DNA from: Asterias rubens
Taxonomy: Eukaryota > Echinodermata > Asteroidea > Forcipulatida > Asteriidae
Direction: 5' to 3'
NCBI RefSeq assembly: GCF_902459465.1
Contig: NC_047067.1
Location: 18,475,680-18,539,679, forward strand
DNA length: 64,000 nt
A program made the position numbers and the translations under genes. Numbering within the stretch: the stretch's first letter is position 1; each line of letters begins with the position of its first letter. This document shows, one piece after another, positions 10,080 through 20,500 of the stretch. Under the pieces are notes generated by a model. The model had not been told where the DNA came from, ran no database searches, and worked only from the letters and a program-made list of their open reading frames with translations.

Positions 10080-10998
10080 CCATGGCATGATAGAACTACA
10101 TTCTAGAAAAGCAACAACATACCAGTAGAAACACAAAGCTTCTAAATTATTTACTAGTTTTATGAGTGTACACAAATATTGTGTGACAAGGTTATTTTTT
10201 TTGATATTGACCTATTATCATTTACCACATGCTCATGTACATGTAAATGTACTTATCATGTATTGTGCACTATATTTTTAATGTAGATGGCCACCATAAC
10301 TAACCCGCCCTTTTAATCCATAATAATAATAATAATAATAAATAATAATAATACAAATTAAAATATTCCTTGATAAAGTGGTTTAGTAGGAGATTTTTTC
10401 ATTATTTTTTTGCAAATTACTTTAACAACTTAAAGGTGCGAGCTGCATGAAAATATTATACGAGTTATTGCTTTTAGAGATTTTATTTTGTTATATATTT
10501 AAAGTTAAATGTTTGTATAATAAACATCTGCTCATATTTTTAGTCTACACTATTGATTTTGTTTATATATTGTATGTATTAAAATAGTTTGCATTATTTA
10601 ACAAATTTTGTTATAAACACAAACAAATTTAATGCAAGTGTCAAACACCCCGCCATTTTACTACTCAACTTTGAAGAAAACTGTTAACCTTTTAAGACCA
10701 CCATTGTACGTTCTTAACATTTGCAAACAATAATATTAAAGAAATTGTATTCTGTGATGCATTAAAAATTATTTAGTTACCTTTGGTTCATTGAGGTCAA
10801 AGGTCCTTTTTATCTTGTTTCCTCCAAGGCAACTTATGAAATAATAGTTTAATTAAAAGCTATTTAAGTATTTTAAAGCATTACATGTAGTTATTCATAT
10901 GATAGTTTGAAGAACTACCTTTTTAAAGTATTTTTGTCAACTTATTTTGTATTTTTTTCCGTAGTCCCACCTTTTTAACAAACATCTTGAAATTTATT
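10080..10998. other. AT-rich intergenic DNA, no gene seen
   Basis: Contains a short (AAT)n at 10321-10350 and otherwise unique AT-rich sequence. I see no coding region, RNA gene or transposon ends. Confidence 0.4.
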
Positions 10999-11180
10999 AG
11001 GGTACCTGCTGCTAAGGATTTCGAACTGCCTTTAGTCATTGGGCTAGCTTAGTGGTCTAGTTTAAGGACATCTACTCTAGCAATGCAAAGGTAGTGAGTT
11101 CACATTCCACCTAAGTGATTTGCCTGAGTTTTTTTTTTTTTTTTTCACAGAACTTAGGAAACGGAGTATACAGTGCTTAA
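10999..11180 (+). mobile_element. Decayed tRNA-derived SINE
   Basis: GGTACCTGCTGCTAAGG, GTGGTCTAGTTTAAGGACAT (A box) and GTGAGTTCACATTCCACC (decayed B box), then TTTCACAGAACTTAGGAAAC and GAGTATACAGTGCTTA, match the SINE at 23175. Confidence 0.7.
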
Positions 11181-11500
11181 AGGGTCTGTATACTTTTGGA
11201 AATGACTCTGAAAATTAATGCCAATAAAAACTAACTGGGTATTACAACGCAAATACAACAGCCGTGGATAAAAAATGTATTATGTACTTTGAGAAACTTT
11301 TTGCTTTGAAGTACAGCGGTTATGGAAAAAAGATATCACTTTTTTCCCCAAAATTTTAATTTGAATTTGAAAAAACTTTACGGTCATATTATGTTTTCCG
11401 ATTGCAAATTATTCTTCCTGCGTCCAAATAACCGCTCCAGATTTTCAGCAATATCTCAAAAATGCTAACAATTACCAGACGTATACAATCCTAATACAAA
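11179..11500. mobile_element. TTAA-flanked MITE (GGGTCTGTATAC family)
   Basis: TTAAAGGGTCTGTATACTTT at the left and AGACGTATACAATCC at the right. The interior CCGCTCCAGATTTTCAGCAATATCTC recurs at 25255 and 52080. Confidence 0.55.
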
Positions 11501-12124
11501 TCGACTTAAGGGTAAAAACTAAGTAACATCTGGACTTCCTTCACCTTTTTCACTTTTATGCCTTGGATCACTTCACAAACAGTGGACTCAAACACGACGG
11601 CTGGTCAACATTTATAAACGGTTAGCAAACTTAATTTTTCACATAGTTGTATCAATTTTTAAGCTTTTTTTCATGTAGTAAAAGCAATAAGGGTTTGTGT
11701 GACAAATGTATTGATGCTTTAATATCAATATAAAAACTGTCCTAGATTGGGCAATGACACTCAAAATGCCAATCATGCAAACTTAAAAGTTGTACATTTG
11801 GGGTAAAGGACTCCACAATATTACTCTAATTATGCAACTTCACTGGTGTGGTTTTTTTATGATAAATAAAACAATTATGGCAACCTTTAAAATGATATAA
11901 TGTGAGTACAAAATTGGGATTCAATGTTTTATTGTGCAAAAGTACAATGTACCATACAATTAGCAATTTTGAGATATATGTTGAACACGATACAATTGCA
12001 CTGTTTGGTTTGGCTGATTTGTCTGTATACAAACAGTGCATTTCTATACAGTGTTCCTCATTATATCTCAAAAAAGGCTAATCAATTTGTGACCACTCAA
12101 TTGACCGATTGTTTACAGTTCACA
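11501..12124. other. AT-rich intergenic DNA, no gene seen
   Basis: Overlapping chance frames exist on both strands at 11826-12166, but they lack codon structure, splice sites or family motifs. Confidence 0.4.
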
Positions 12125-12545
12125 AATTCCTTTGTTTGTTTGTTTGTAGGGCGTTTGTTTGTTTGATTGTTTGTTTGTTTGTTTGGTTTTGTTTTGTTTA
12201 GGGGGGGTATTTGTTTGGTTTTGGGGGTGTTGAGGTTTTTGTTTGTTTATTTTTTCCCACCAAGAACAAGTCGGTCTTTAAGTCATAATTCACAATTTCC
12301 TCCAGTGTTTTATTTGTTTGTTTTTGGTTTGTTGGGGGTGTTTGTTTGTTTTTTGGGGTGCTTGTTTGTTTGTTTGTTTGTTTGTTTGTTTTTCCCACCA
12401 AGTACAAGTCGGTCTTTACGTCATAATTCTCAAATTCCTTCAGTGTTTTATTCGTTTGTTTTGGGGGGTTTGTTGGGGGCGTTTGTTTGTTTGTTTGTTT
12501 GTTTGTATTCTTCCCACCAAGTAGGAAACGTTCTTTAAAGTCAAA
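12125..12545. repeat. (TTTG)n-based minisatellite, three long units
   Basis: Blocks of TTTG alternate with a ~70-bp non-repetitive segment (TTCCCACCAAGTACAAGTCG, then CTTTACGTCATAATTC) at about 12253, 12391 and 12512. The open frames (Cys/Leu/Val/Phe repeats or Lys/Asn/Thr/Gln repeats) are artefacts of the tetranucleotide. Confidence 0.9.
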
Positions 12546-13104
12546 ATTATTTAAAGTGGTGCTTTCTTGAAGGAGGTCTTTCAATGTGAATAAAAAACAC
12601 AATGCTTTGTAGTTGACCAAGAGTAGTAACAATTTTCTTGTAATTTTTATTTGATTATAAAACATTTATGTGTCACAAATATCTTCTTCAGTGCATGAAC
12701 ACTTTCACTTGGACTGCAGAGTTTAAAAATCATCTCCAAGAAATACAATTTAAATACAAATCTACTTTTAAAAATACAAACATATTTTACGTAAAAAGTA
12801 TTATATTAATAAGCATCAAATGGGTATAACATTTCAGTTTGACAAAAATTAATTATTTTGTAATAAGGCAAAATTATATTTAACAGTCTTCTAATTTAAC
12901 AAATTTCATAAAAACCTTTACTTAGATTGGCACTTAAAAGAGGTCAAATAAAAGAATTACTTGACGATTTTCTATCATTTATAAAATGGTTGCAATAAAG
13001 AAGGTGATGGTAATCATAAAAAAAGTGTTTTAACAACATATTCCGTTGTTTTTTTTGTCTGCATTCTTTCTGCATTCATTCCGCCAGCCATGATAATTTT
13101 TACT
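12546..13104. other. AT-rich intergenic DNA, no gene seen
   Basis: No transposon ends, tRNA boxes or coding exons recognised. Confidence 0.35.
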
Positions 13105-13560
13105 GGGCATGTTCCATTTTCATTTGACAAAGGGCGAGGCACTTCCATTGGCCATTCTCAAAGACACTAGACACTATTGGTAGTTGTCACAGACCAGTCT
13201 TCTCACTTGGTGTATCTCGACATATGCATAAAATTAAAAAAACCTGTGAAAATTTGAGCTCGATTGGTCGTCGGAATTGCTAAGTAACTATGAAAGAAAA
13301 AAACACCCTTGTCACACGAAGTTGTGTGCTTTCAGATGCTTGATTTCGAGACCTCAAGTTCTAAACTTGAGGTCTCGAAATCAAATTTGTGGAAAATTAC
13401 TTCTTTCTCGAAAACTACGTTACTTCAGAGGGAGCCGTTTCTCACAATGTTTTATACTATCAACATCTCCCCATTACTCTTTGTAACCAGTAGTGTCCAC
13501 TGCCTTTAAAGTGTAATGGAACTTCTGAAGGGGCACCAAGGTCAAGTCTAGGGCTAAATG
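13105..13560. mobile_element. Family-1 MITE nested in the CCTTGGTGCCC-type repeat
   Basis: GGGCGAGGCACTTCCATTGGC at the left and GAACTTCTGAAGGGGCACCA at the right are halves of the dispersed repeat. Between them 13155-13510 is a family-1 element from ACACTAGACACTATTGG to AGTGTCCACTGCCTTTAA. Confidence 0.8.
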
Positions 13561-13589
13561 TCATAACACTGTTCAGCAAAACATTCTGG

Positions 13590-13735
13590 GGTGGATTTCA
13601 CAAAGAGTTAGGACTAGTCTTATCTCGAGTTAGGACAAGTTACTCGTCCTAACTTAGGACTAGCCATGTGTTTTTTTTTTATATCTCCTAGGACTAGTCC
13701 TAGACTAGTCCTAACTCTTTGTGAAATCGACTGCT
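13590..13735. mobile_element. Fold-back element with GATTTCACAAAGAGTTAGGA ends
   Basis: GTGGATTTCACAAAGAGTTAG is mirrored by CTAACTCTTTGTGAAATCGAC. The interior is ACTAGTCC motifs, so this is a compact, two-ended form of the sequence expanded at 1476-1705. Confidence 0.85.
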
Positions 13736-15064
13736 GGTCCTTTAAACTTAAGCTACGAGCCCTGCTCTCTTTTGGACTTTCACCCCAAATTCAAACCCTG
13801 AAAAGGTTTGACTATTATTCATGAAGACGACATTGTGACGCTGTCCAAGTATCTTGTCATTAATCATATCTAGGTAAATCATTTACACAATGGAAAAATA
13901 AGTTTCCATGTTGATGTTAAAATAAAACAAACACCGGTTCAATGGGATAGTTTAAATATGACAACCAAACTCCTGAAGCAAAGCTTTGTGAGTTATCGTC
14001 TGATTGACATCCTACAGATAAGGTTGTATCTAGTGTTTAGACAACTCAAATGTACATGTTCAGTTTTGTCTGAAGCAAACACGCTGTTACATTTCCTGTT
14101 CAAGTCGCATTGCCCAAGTAAGTCTCCGCCCGATTTTCGCAGAAAAAAAATTCCTTTAACATTTGTTTTCTCAGAACAAACTTTGACACATGATGTTGTT
14201 TCAAAAAAAAAAAAAAAACTTCCTTTAACATTCGCATATATGCCACGGACAATGCACAAAATGTGCGAAACACACAAAATTGTTTGAAAACAACTGATGG
14301 ACGTGAGATAATGTCGGGATTCTATCATTCATACTTTTTCAGTGTTATAGTTAACTTCCACTTATCATATTGGCAGAATGTTTTGTGCAATACCTCATCA
14401 TGAAAATACGGTTATGACTATCCCAAACTACAAAAATACTTTTTTTTAAAGATCCTGAACTTTCTGGTCACTCGGCCAAAATCATACCTGCAGCATCTTT
14501 ACGGGAAGAAGTTAGCCAAGCTGTTTCTTTGTATCAAAAATTACCTAGTCGGTATTCCTCTATATATTGTCGAATCATTGAGCAAACTAAAGACCATTAT
14601 TTCTCTTTAGTGTAAAAACATTTCAAAAAGATACTTTTACAGATTCGTTTCAACGATTGAATTGCCCTCACAAACTAATATTTTACCATTTCCCTTCAAT
14701 CTTCAGCATGTTCAGCGAGCTCAAACTCCATTAGTCTAAATATTTACATTCTAACTTGGAGTGGTGTAAACACAGAGGTCCAAAGTACAACTTTCAATAA
14801 GTACATTTTATGTCACCTTAAACAAAACCCAACCTCACCCATACTTAGGGTTAGACGACAATGATTATTATGGTACGTTAGACCATAAATAACTTGTTTC
14901 ACGCAACGTTTGTTTTGTCGACCCCAATATATGTGTCACACCCTAGGTAATGAATCCATTATCCTCAACTAACAGCCCAGCACCTTTAACCTGCCCAATG
15001 ACTGTTGCATCGACCATGACACTTTGTGTACAAAAAGAGTGACCTTACACATTCCACAGAGCAG
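13736..15064. other. Intergenic DNA, no gene seen
   Basis: Largely unique AT-rich sequence with a poly(A) run at 14203. Frames at 13958-14328 overlap on both strands and show no family motif or splice support. Confidence 0.4.
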
Positions 15065-15307
15065 GGCCCAATTTCATAGAGCTGCTTAAGCAAAACATTT
15101 TGCTTAAGCAAAAAATTCATTGCTTAGTAAAATCAGATTGCCGGCCAAGACTCCACTCAATTATTATGCTAAGTAAGCAACAGCTAAATACTAGTCATAA
15201 GCAATGTATATGGCATGAAATTTTGGCCAGTAACATGTGTAAAATAAGCGAGCTATTTTCGTGCTTAAGCAAATTTTTTGCTTAAGCAGCTCTATGAAAT
15301 TGGCCCC
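15065..15307. mobile_element. Fold-back MITE with CCCAATTTCATAGAGCTGCT ends
   Basis: GGGCCCAATTTCATAGAGCT at the left and AGCTCTATGAAATTGGCCCC at the right pair exactly over about 19 bp. The next inner block TTAAGCAAAA also pairs. Related copies lie at 37180-37385, 39110-39485, 48552-48768 and 62783-63283. Confidence 0.9.
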
Positions 15308-15689
15308 AGTTCCTAGATGGCAAGACACTCACTAGGCCTAATTTTATTGAGCTGCTTTGGCACACTTAAGAGCTAAGCACAAAAAGTTTCAGCTAATACT
15401 GGAATAAGGTTACCACCCAAACTGACATTTAACATGAACTATCTGTGACTGGTTTACTGCTACTGTTTGGTTCGCGCAAAATGATTAGCCTTTGAGAAAC
15501 ACTCTACTAGGGTCGTAACTTCGGGTCAAACTATTTTTTGCCTTTATTCCATAGGTCATCTTGGTTGGTAAGACGTTTGCAACAACTACATTTAGTTCCA
15601 TTTTCTCATGGAATGAATATGACAAGTTTTCTGCAGCTCAATGAAATTCTGTTTTGGTGTCTTCCAAGCTTGCTGTAGATTGTTTCTCC

Positions 15690-17236
15690 ATCATGCAAAG
15701 TTTCAAATCCTACACATTATATACTTGTGCAATGTACATGGTTTTACTGCAAACCTTACTAGATTGTATTTCCACCATGCAAAGTTTCAAATCCTACTCA
15801 TGTCGAGATGTTACTGTAAACATTACTAGGTTGTATCTCTACCATGCAAAGTTTCAAATCCTACTCATGTACATGGTGTTACTGCAACCTTACTAGATTG
15901 TATCCCCACCATGCAAAGTTTCAAATCCTACTCATGTCGAGATGTTACTGTAAACATTACTAGGTTGTATCTCTACCATGCAAAGTTTCAAATCCTACTC
16001 ATGTTCATGGTGTTACTGCAAACCTTACTAGATTGTATCTCTACCATGCAAAGTTTCAAATCCTACTCATGTCGAGATGTTACTGCAAACATTACTAGAT
16101 TGTACCTCTACCATGCAAAGTTCAAATCCTACCCATGTTGAGATGTTACTGCAAACATTACTAGATTGTATCCCTACCATGCAAAGTTTCAAATCCTACT
16201 CATGTTCATGGTGTTACTGCAAACATTACTAGATTGTATGTCTACCATGCAAAGTTTCAAATCCTATTCATGTACATGGTGTTACTGCAAACCTTACTAG
16301 ATTGTATCTCCACCAAGCAAAGTTTCAAGTTCTAATAACATACATAGCCGTTACTTCCTCAAAAACAAGCACTTTAAGTGAATGTTCATGGTGTTACTGC
16401 AAACCTTACTAGATTGTATCTCCACCATGCAAAGTTTCAAAACCTACTCATGTTCATGGTGTTACCGCAGACCATACTAGATTGTATCTCTACCATGCAA
16501 AGTTTCAAATCCTACTCATGTATATGGCGTTACTGCAAACCCTACTAGATTGTATCTCCACCATGCAAAGTTTCAAATCCTACTCATGTACATGGTGTTA
16601 CTGCAAACCTTACTAGATTGTATCTCCACCATCCAAAGTTTCAAATCCTACTCATGTATATGGCGTTACTGCAAACCTTACTAGATTGTATCTCCACCAT
16701 GCAAAGTTTCAAATCCTACTCATGTATATGGCGTTACTGCAAACCCTACTAGATTGTATCTCCACCATGCAAAGTTTCAAATCCTACTCATGTTCATGGT
16801 GTTACAGCAAACCTTATTAGATTGTATCTCCACCATGCAAAGTTTCAAATCCTACTCATGTACATGGTGTTACTGCAAGTCTTACTAGATTGTATCTCCA
16901 CGATGCAAAGTTTCAAATCCTACTCATGTACATGGTGTTACTGCAAACCTTACTAGATTGTATCTCCACCATGCAAAGTTTCAAATCCTACTCATGTACA
17001 TGTCGTTACTGCAAACCTTACTAAATTGTATCTCCACGATGCAAAGTTTCAAATCCTACTCATGTTCATGGTGTTACTGCAAACCTTTTTGATTGTATCT
17101 CCACCATGCAAAAATTCAAATCCTACTCATGTACATGGTGTTACTGCAAACCTTACTAGATTGTATCTCCACCATGCAAAGTTTAAATCCTACTCATGTA
17201 CATGGTGTTACTGCTAACCTCTAGATTGTCTCCACC
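15690..17236. repeat. 68-bp minisatellite, about 22 copies
   Basis: The unit reads TACTCATGTACATGGTGTTA, CTGCAAACCTTACTAGATTG, TATCTCCACCATGCAAAGTT, TCAAATCC. One interruption near 16332-16380 (CGTTACTTCCTCAAAAACAA) also recurs at the right end (17250). Variants ACATGG, TCGAGA and TATATGG alternate, so higher-order structure is present. It lies just beyond the 3' end of the protease gene. Confidence 0.95.
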
Positions 17237-17324
17237 AAGCATATGTAGCCATTATTTCCTCAAAAACAAGCACTTTAAGTGGAGCGGTTTGTTTCACAAA
17301 GTGGAAAATAAATGATTTACTAAG

Positions 17325-17482
17325 AATAGTAACGGCACTGCTTGAGAATTGCAAGGGTCGTGGGTTCGAATCCCACCTGAGTAATAAGCCTTTGTTTTAC
17401 TTTCACAGGACTCGGGAAAGCACTGAGTATACGGTGCTGACACACATCAGTGCATATGGTTAAAAAACAAAAATAATATTTA
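17325..17482 (+). mobile_element. tRNA-derived SINE
   Basis: CACTGCTTGAGAATTGCAAG, GGTCGTGGGTTCGAATCCCACC (B box), then TTTCACAGGACTCGGGAAAG and GTGCTGACACACATCAGTGC. The head is 5'-truncated; it lies 85 bp beyond the protease stop codon. Confidence 0.8.
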
Positions 17483-17566
17483 AAATAGTATGTTATGTAA
17501 AACACCAATGACTGTTTCACTTCAAATATTCCAAAGGCACAAAATGGCCGACTCACTCACCGATTA

Positions 17567-20500
17567 CTAACTGGTATCCGTCAGATCACTAGATGCATCA
17601 ACATTCAGGATCCATCGCTCAGCTCGATAGGTACCAGTGAAAGAGGTCACTGGGCCAACCGTTTGATTGATGATGCCTAGCATGCCTGCAGTGTCACCAG
17701 CTACACCGCTATCATTGCCATAGCCACGGGGACCAGTTAAGGAAACTATGGTGATATCGGACTGGGTGTTGTTGTCTTGGGTTTTGATGGCAACCGTGGA
17801 GTTGTGTAAAGAGATCTGGATACAGGAAAAATAGATACAAATATGAACAAAGTTGTTCTGCACTTTTAAAAATAACTTACAGAAGAATGGCTTAAGAGCA
17901 ATACCGTTATGCATTTAATCCTACTTTATGTCGACATGGAAAGTGTGTTGTGTTTGCTTCTTATTCGTGACAATAATAATAAACTGTTTTTATATATAAT
18001 GAATAGGGTAGATGGCCTTAGCTTTCGATCCAATCCGGACCTTCTTCAGAGGCATAAAACAAGTACAACTGTTTTTATATATATATAAGATTTGAGACAG
18101 TCTCCTGACGATGACTAGAGCAAGCTCGTCGAAACGTTAAGACCAATTCAAAACTGACTCCGCGACAGTACAGTTAATTACGATCCTATAAGCTAAAGTA
18201 GTAGTCCAGTTTATTTTCTATACCATCCGCCCTGGTAATAGTTAAAAAGCAGGACAGTTCTTTTCAGATCTGAGAAGTCTCCCGAACCTCCGATTACCTA
18301 CTCCGCGGCAGTAGAATAAAGCAAGACAGTTCTCTAAGAAAAACTCTACCTGGCAAGTAGATAAACACATGGTGTTACCGCAAACCAAATATACAATGTT
18401 TTTATATTGCTCCCTTCACCGAATACAGGGTCCCGTGGCGATTTACAGAGACTCAAAATTTGAACAAATTAAGAAATACTTGTCCTAACTCAAGATAAGG
18501 CTAGCCTTAACTCTTTGTGAAAGCCATCATGGACATAACGTCATTGACCGAGGACACCACTCGAAATAAAAAAAATACAATGTATCTCACCAGAATGACT
18601 CTCTCTATCATGGATTGTCCAACCAGATGGACGTTCCAGTTGACCGGTTCAAATGACACCAATACAAGCACAACCCCTCTTCTCTCATCCGCCGACCTTT
18701 GACCTTCCACCATGACTTCCATGTCGCCAGCCGTAGGGGGAATGGTGTGACGGTTTCCCTCATACACGGCTAGGACGTGAACGCGGCATAGACTGTTATC
18801 ATCGGCCAGACAGCTATAAGTCATTTGAGGTTCATCTTGGAAGGAAGGCATTGCGATCGCTGTTGGAGCATCGTGTTTAATTACGCATGATCCGTATCGA
18901 GCTGAACCATAAACAGATAAAGAAAGAAGATTTTCATCAAAAAAGCTTCATTTAAAATTCAACATAGTTGTAGATCTATACAATCAAACTAACCTGTGTA
19001 AAGTTTCTTTAAAGAAGGTGGTAGTGTTTTTTAAATATTGCCGAAAATCTGGAGCAGTTATGTCCACCTAGGAAGAATAATCTGCAATTGGAATGCACAA
19101 TCTGAGGTAATGCTTCTCAGATTCAAATACTTTGTGATGAAGAGTGATATCTTTTCCCATAACCGCAGTAATAAGAATAATAAACGGCATTTTAAATACG
19201 CTCTGATCTAGCCGTAGCTGTAGCCGAATTCACCGCTTCGGACAGGACCTTAAGTCACTTACGCAGGCAAGTTGCTCTGGAATAGTAAGGCGATTCACAA
19301 GAGCAGAAGTCATCCTCACAAACGGCACTCACGTGGTATCCACCGACATGCTCACACGACCCCTGTATGCAAGGATTACGGAGTTCATGGGGAGGTGTAC
19401 TCTGACGGGAGTTTAGCGGAGGTCGTGTCGGGTCGGGGGTCAAGAGGTCACTGGTATCCTCAAGGTCAGGAGACTGAGATGAATTCGTTGTAGAAGTCTC
19501 TGGAAGGAAGAAAGCATTGTGCCATATTGAAATTACATGCATCTTTTACTTAGGATTCGAAATGCCTCTAGCTACTGGGCAGTCTCAGTGGTCTAGTTGG
19601 TAAGACACTGCTCTAGAATTGCAAAGGGCGTGGGTCGAATCCCACCCGAGTAACATGCCTGTGATTTTGTTGTTCACAGAGGGAAAGTACCTAGTATACA
19701 GTGCTAACATACATAGGTGTATTAATACATTTTTCTTGGTTATGGACATTTTTAAAAGTTTCTAAACTATACAAAAATCGCAGGTACCCATTTATAGTAA
19801 AGTATCTTGCTCAAGGACACAAGTGTCGGGACTGGGATTCGAACCCACACCCTGATGACAAACCACCAGAATTTGAATTTGGTGGTCTAAGCTGCTCGGC
19901 CATGACACTTTTAATCTAAACAAATTATAAACTCAGAAAATCTTTCAGATTACCTCGTCTCCAAAAGCTGATTGACCTGTAAACTAATTCTTTAATAGTT
20001 TTATGCAAGTTCTTTACCATTGTGCTGAGCATTTTTTTCTTTGAGTAGTTCCTTGAGACGTTTAATTTCACGATCTTGTGTTGAGAGCTGACTCGTCATC
20101 TCGGACAATCTCTCTTGAAGACCTGAAAGAGTTGAAGACAAGAATGCCAAAAGTTATACAATGAAATGTATTACAAGATACAACAGCAAAATAAGTTTGT
20201 CCCGAGCATATTTCTTGGCATTAACAACCGAGAATAATATTTCTATTCCCCCTGGACGGGATGCCAGTCCATTGTAGGTTACTCCCCAGCTCTTGCTGGT
20301 ACCTATTTGCACTCCTGTGTGGAGAGAAACAATTATGATAAAGTGCACAAGAACACAAGTGTAGATTTAGGAGTTCGGGAGACTAGTAAGTTCTAATAGT
20401 AACTGCCCTTCTTATTTCCTACTACCTGGGCGGCAAGTAGGAAATCGGCCGGGACTACGACCTTTGCTTAGTGGATCAAGGGGACTTCTCCTTATTAAGG

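Noticed and set aside
12125..12665. Long overlapping frames on both strands (up to 155 codons)
   Set aside because: They translate a (TTTG)n tetranucleotide array; the peptide repeats follow from the repeat, with no start context or splice sites.
15641..17217. Several short repetitive frames (SFKSYSCR..., HHAKFQILL...)
   Set aside because: Products of the 68-bp minisatellite; 68 is not a multiple of three, so the frame shifts in every unit.
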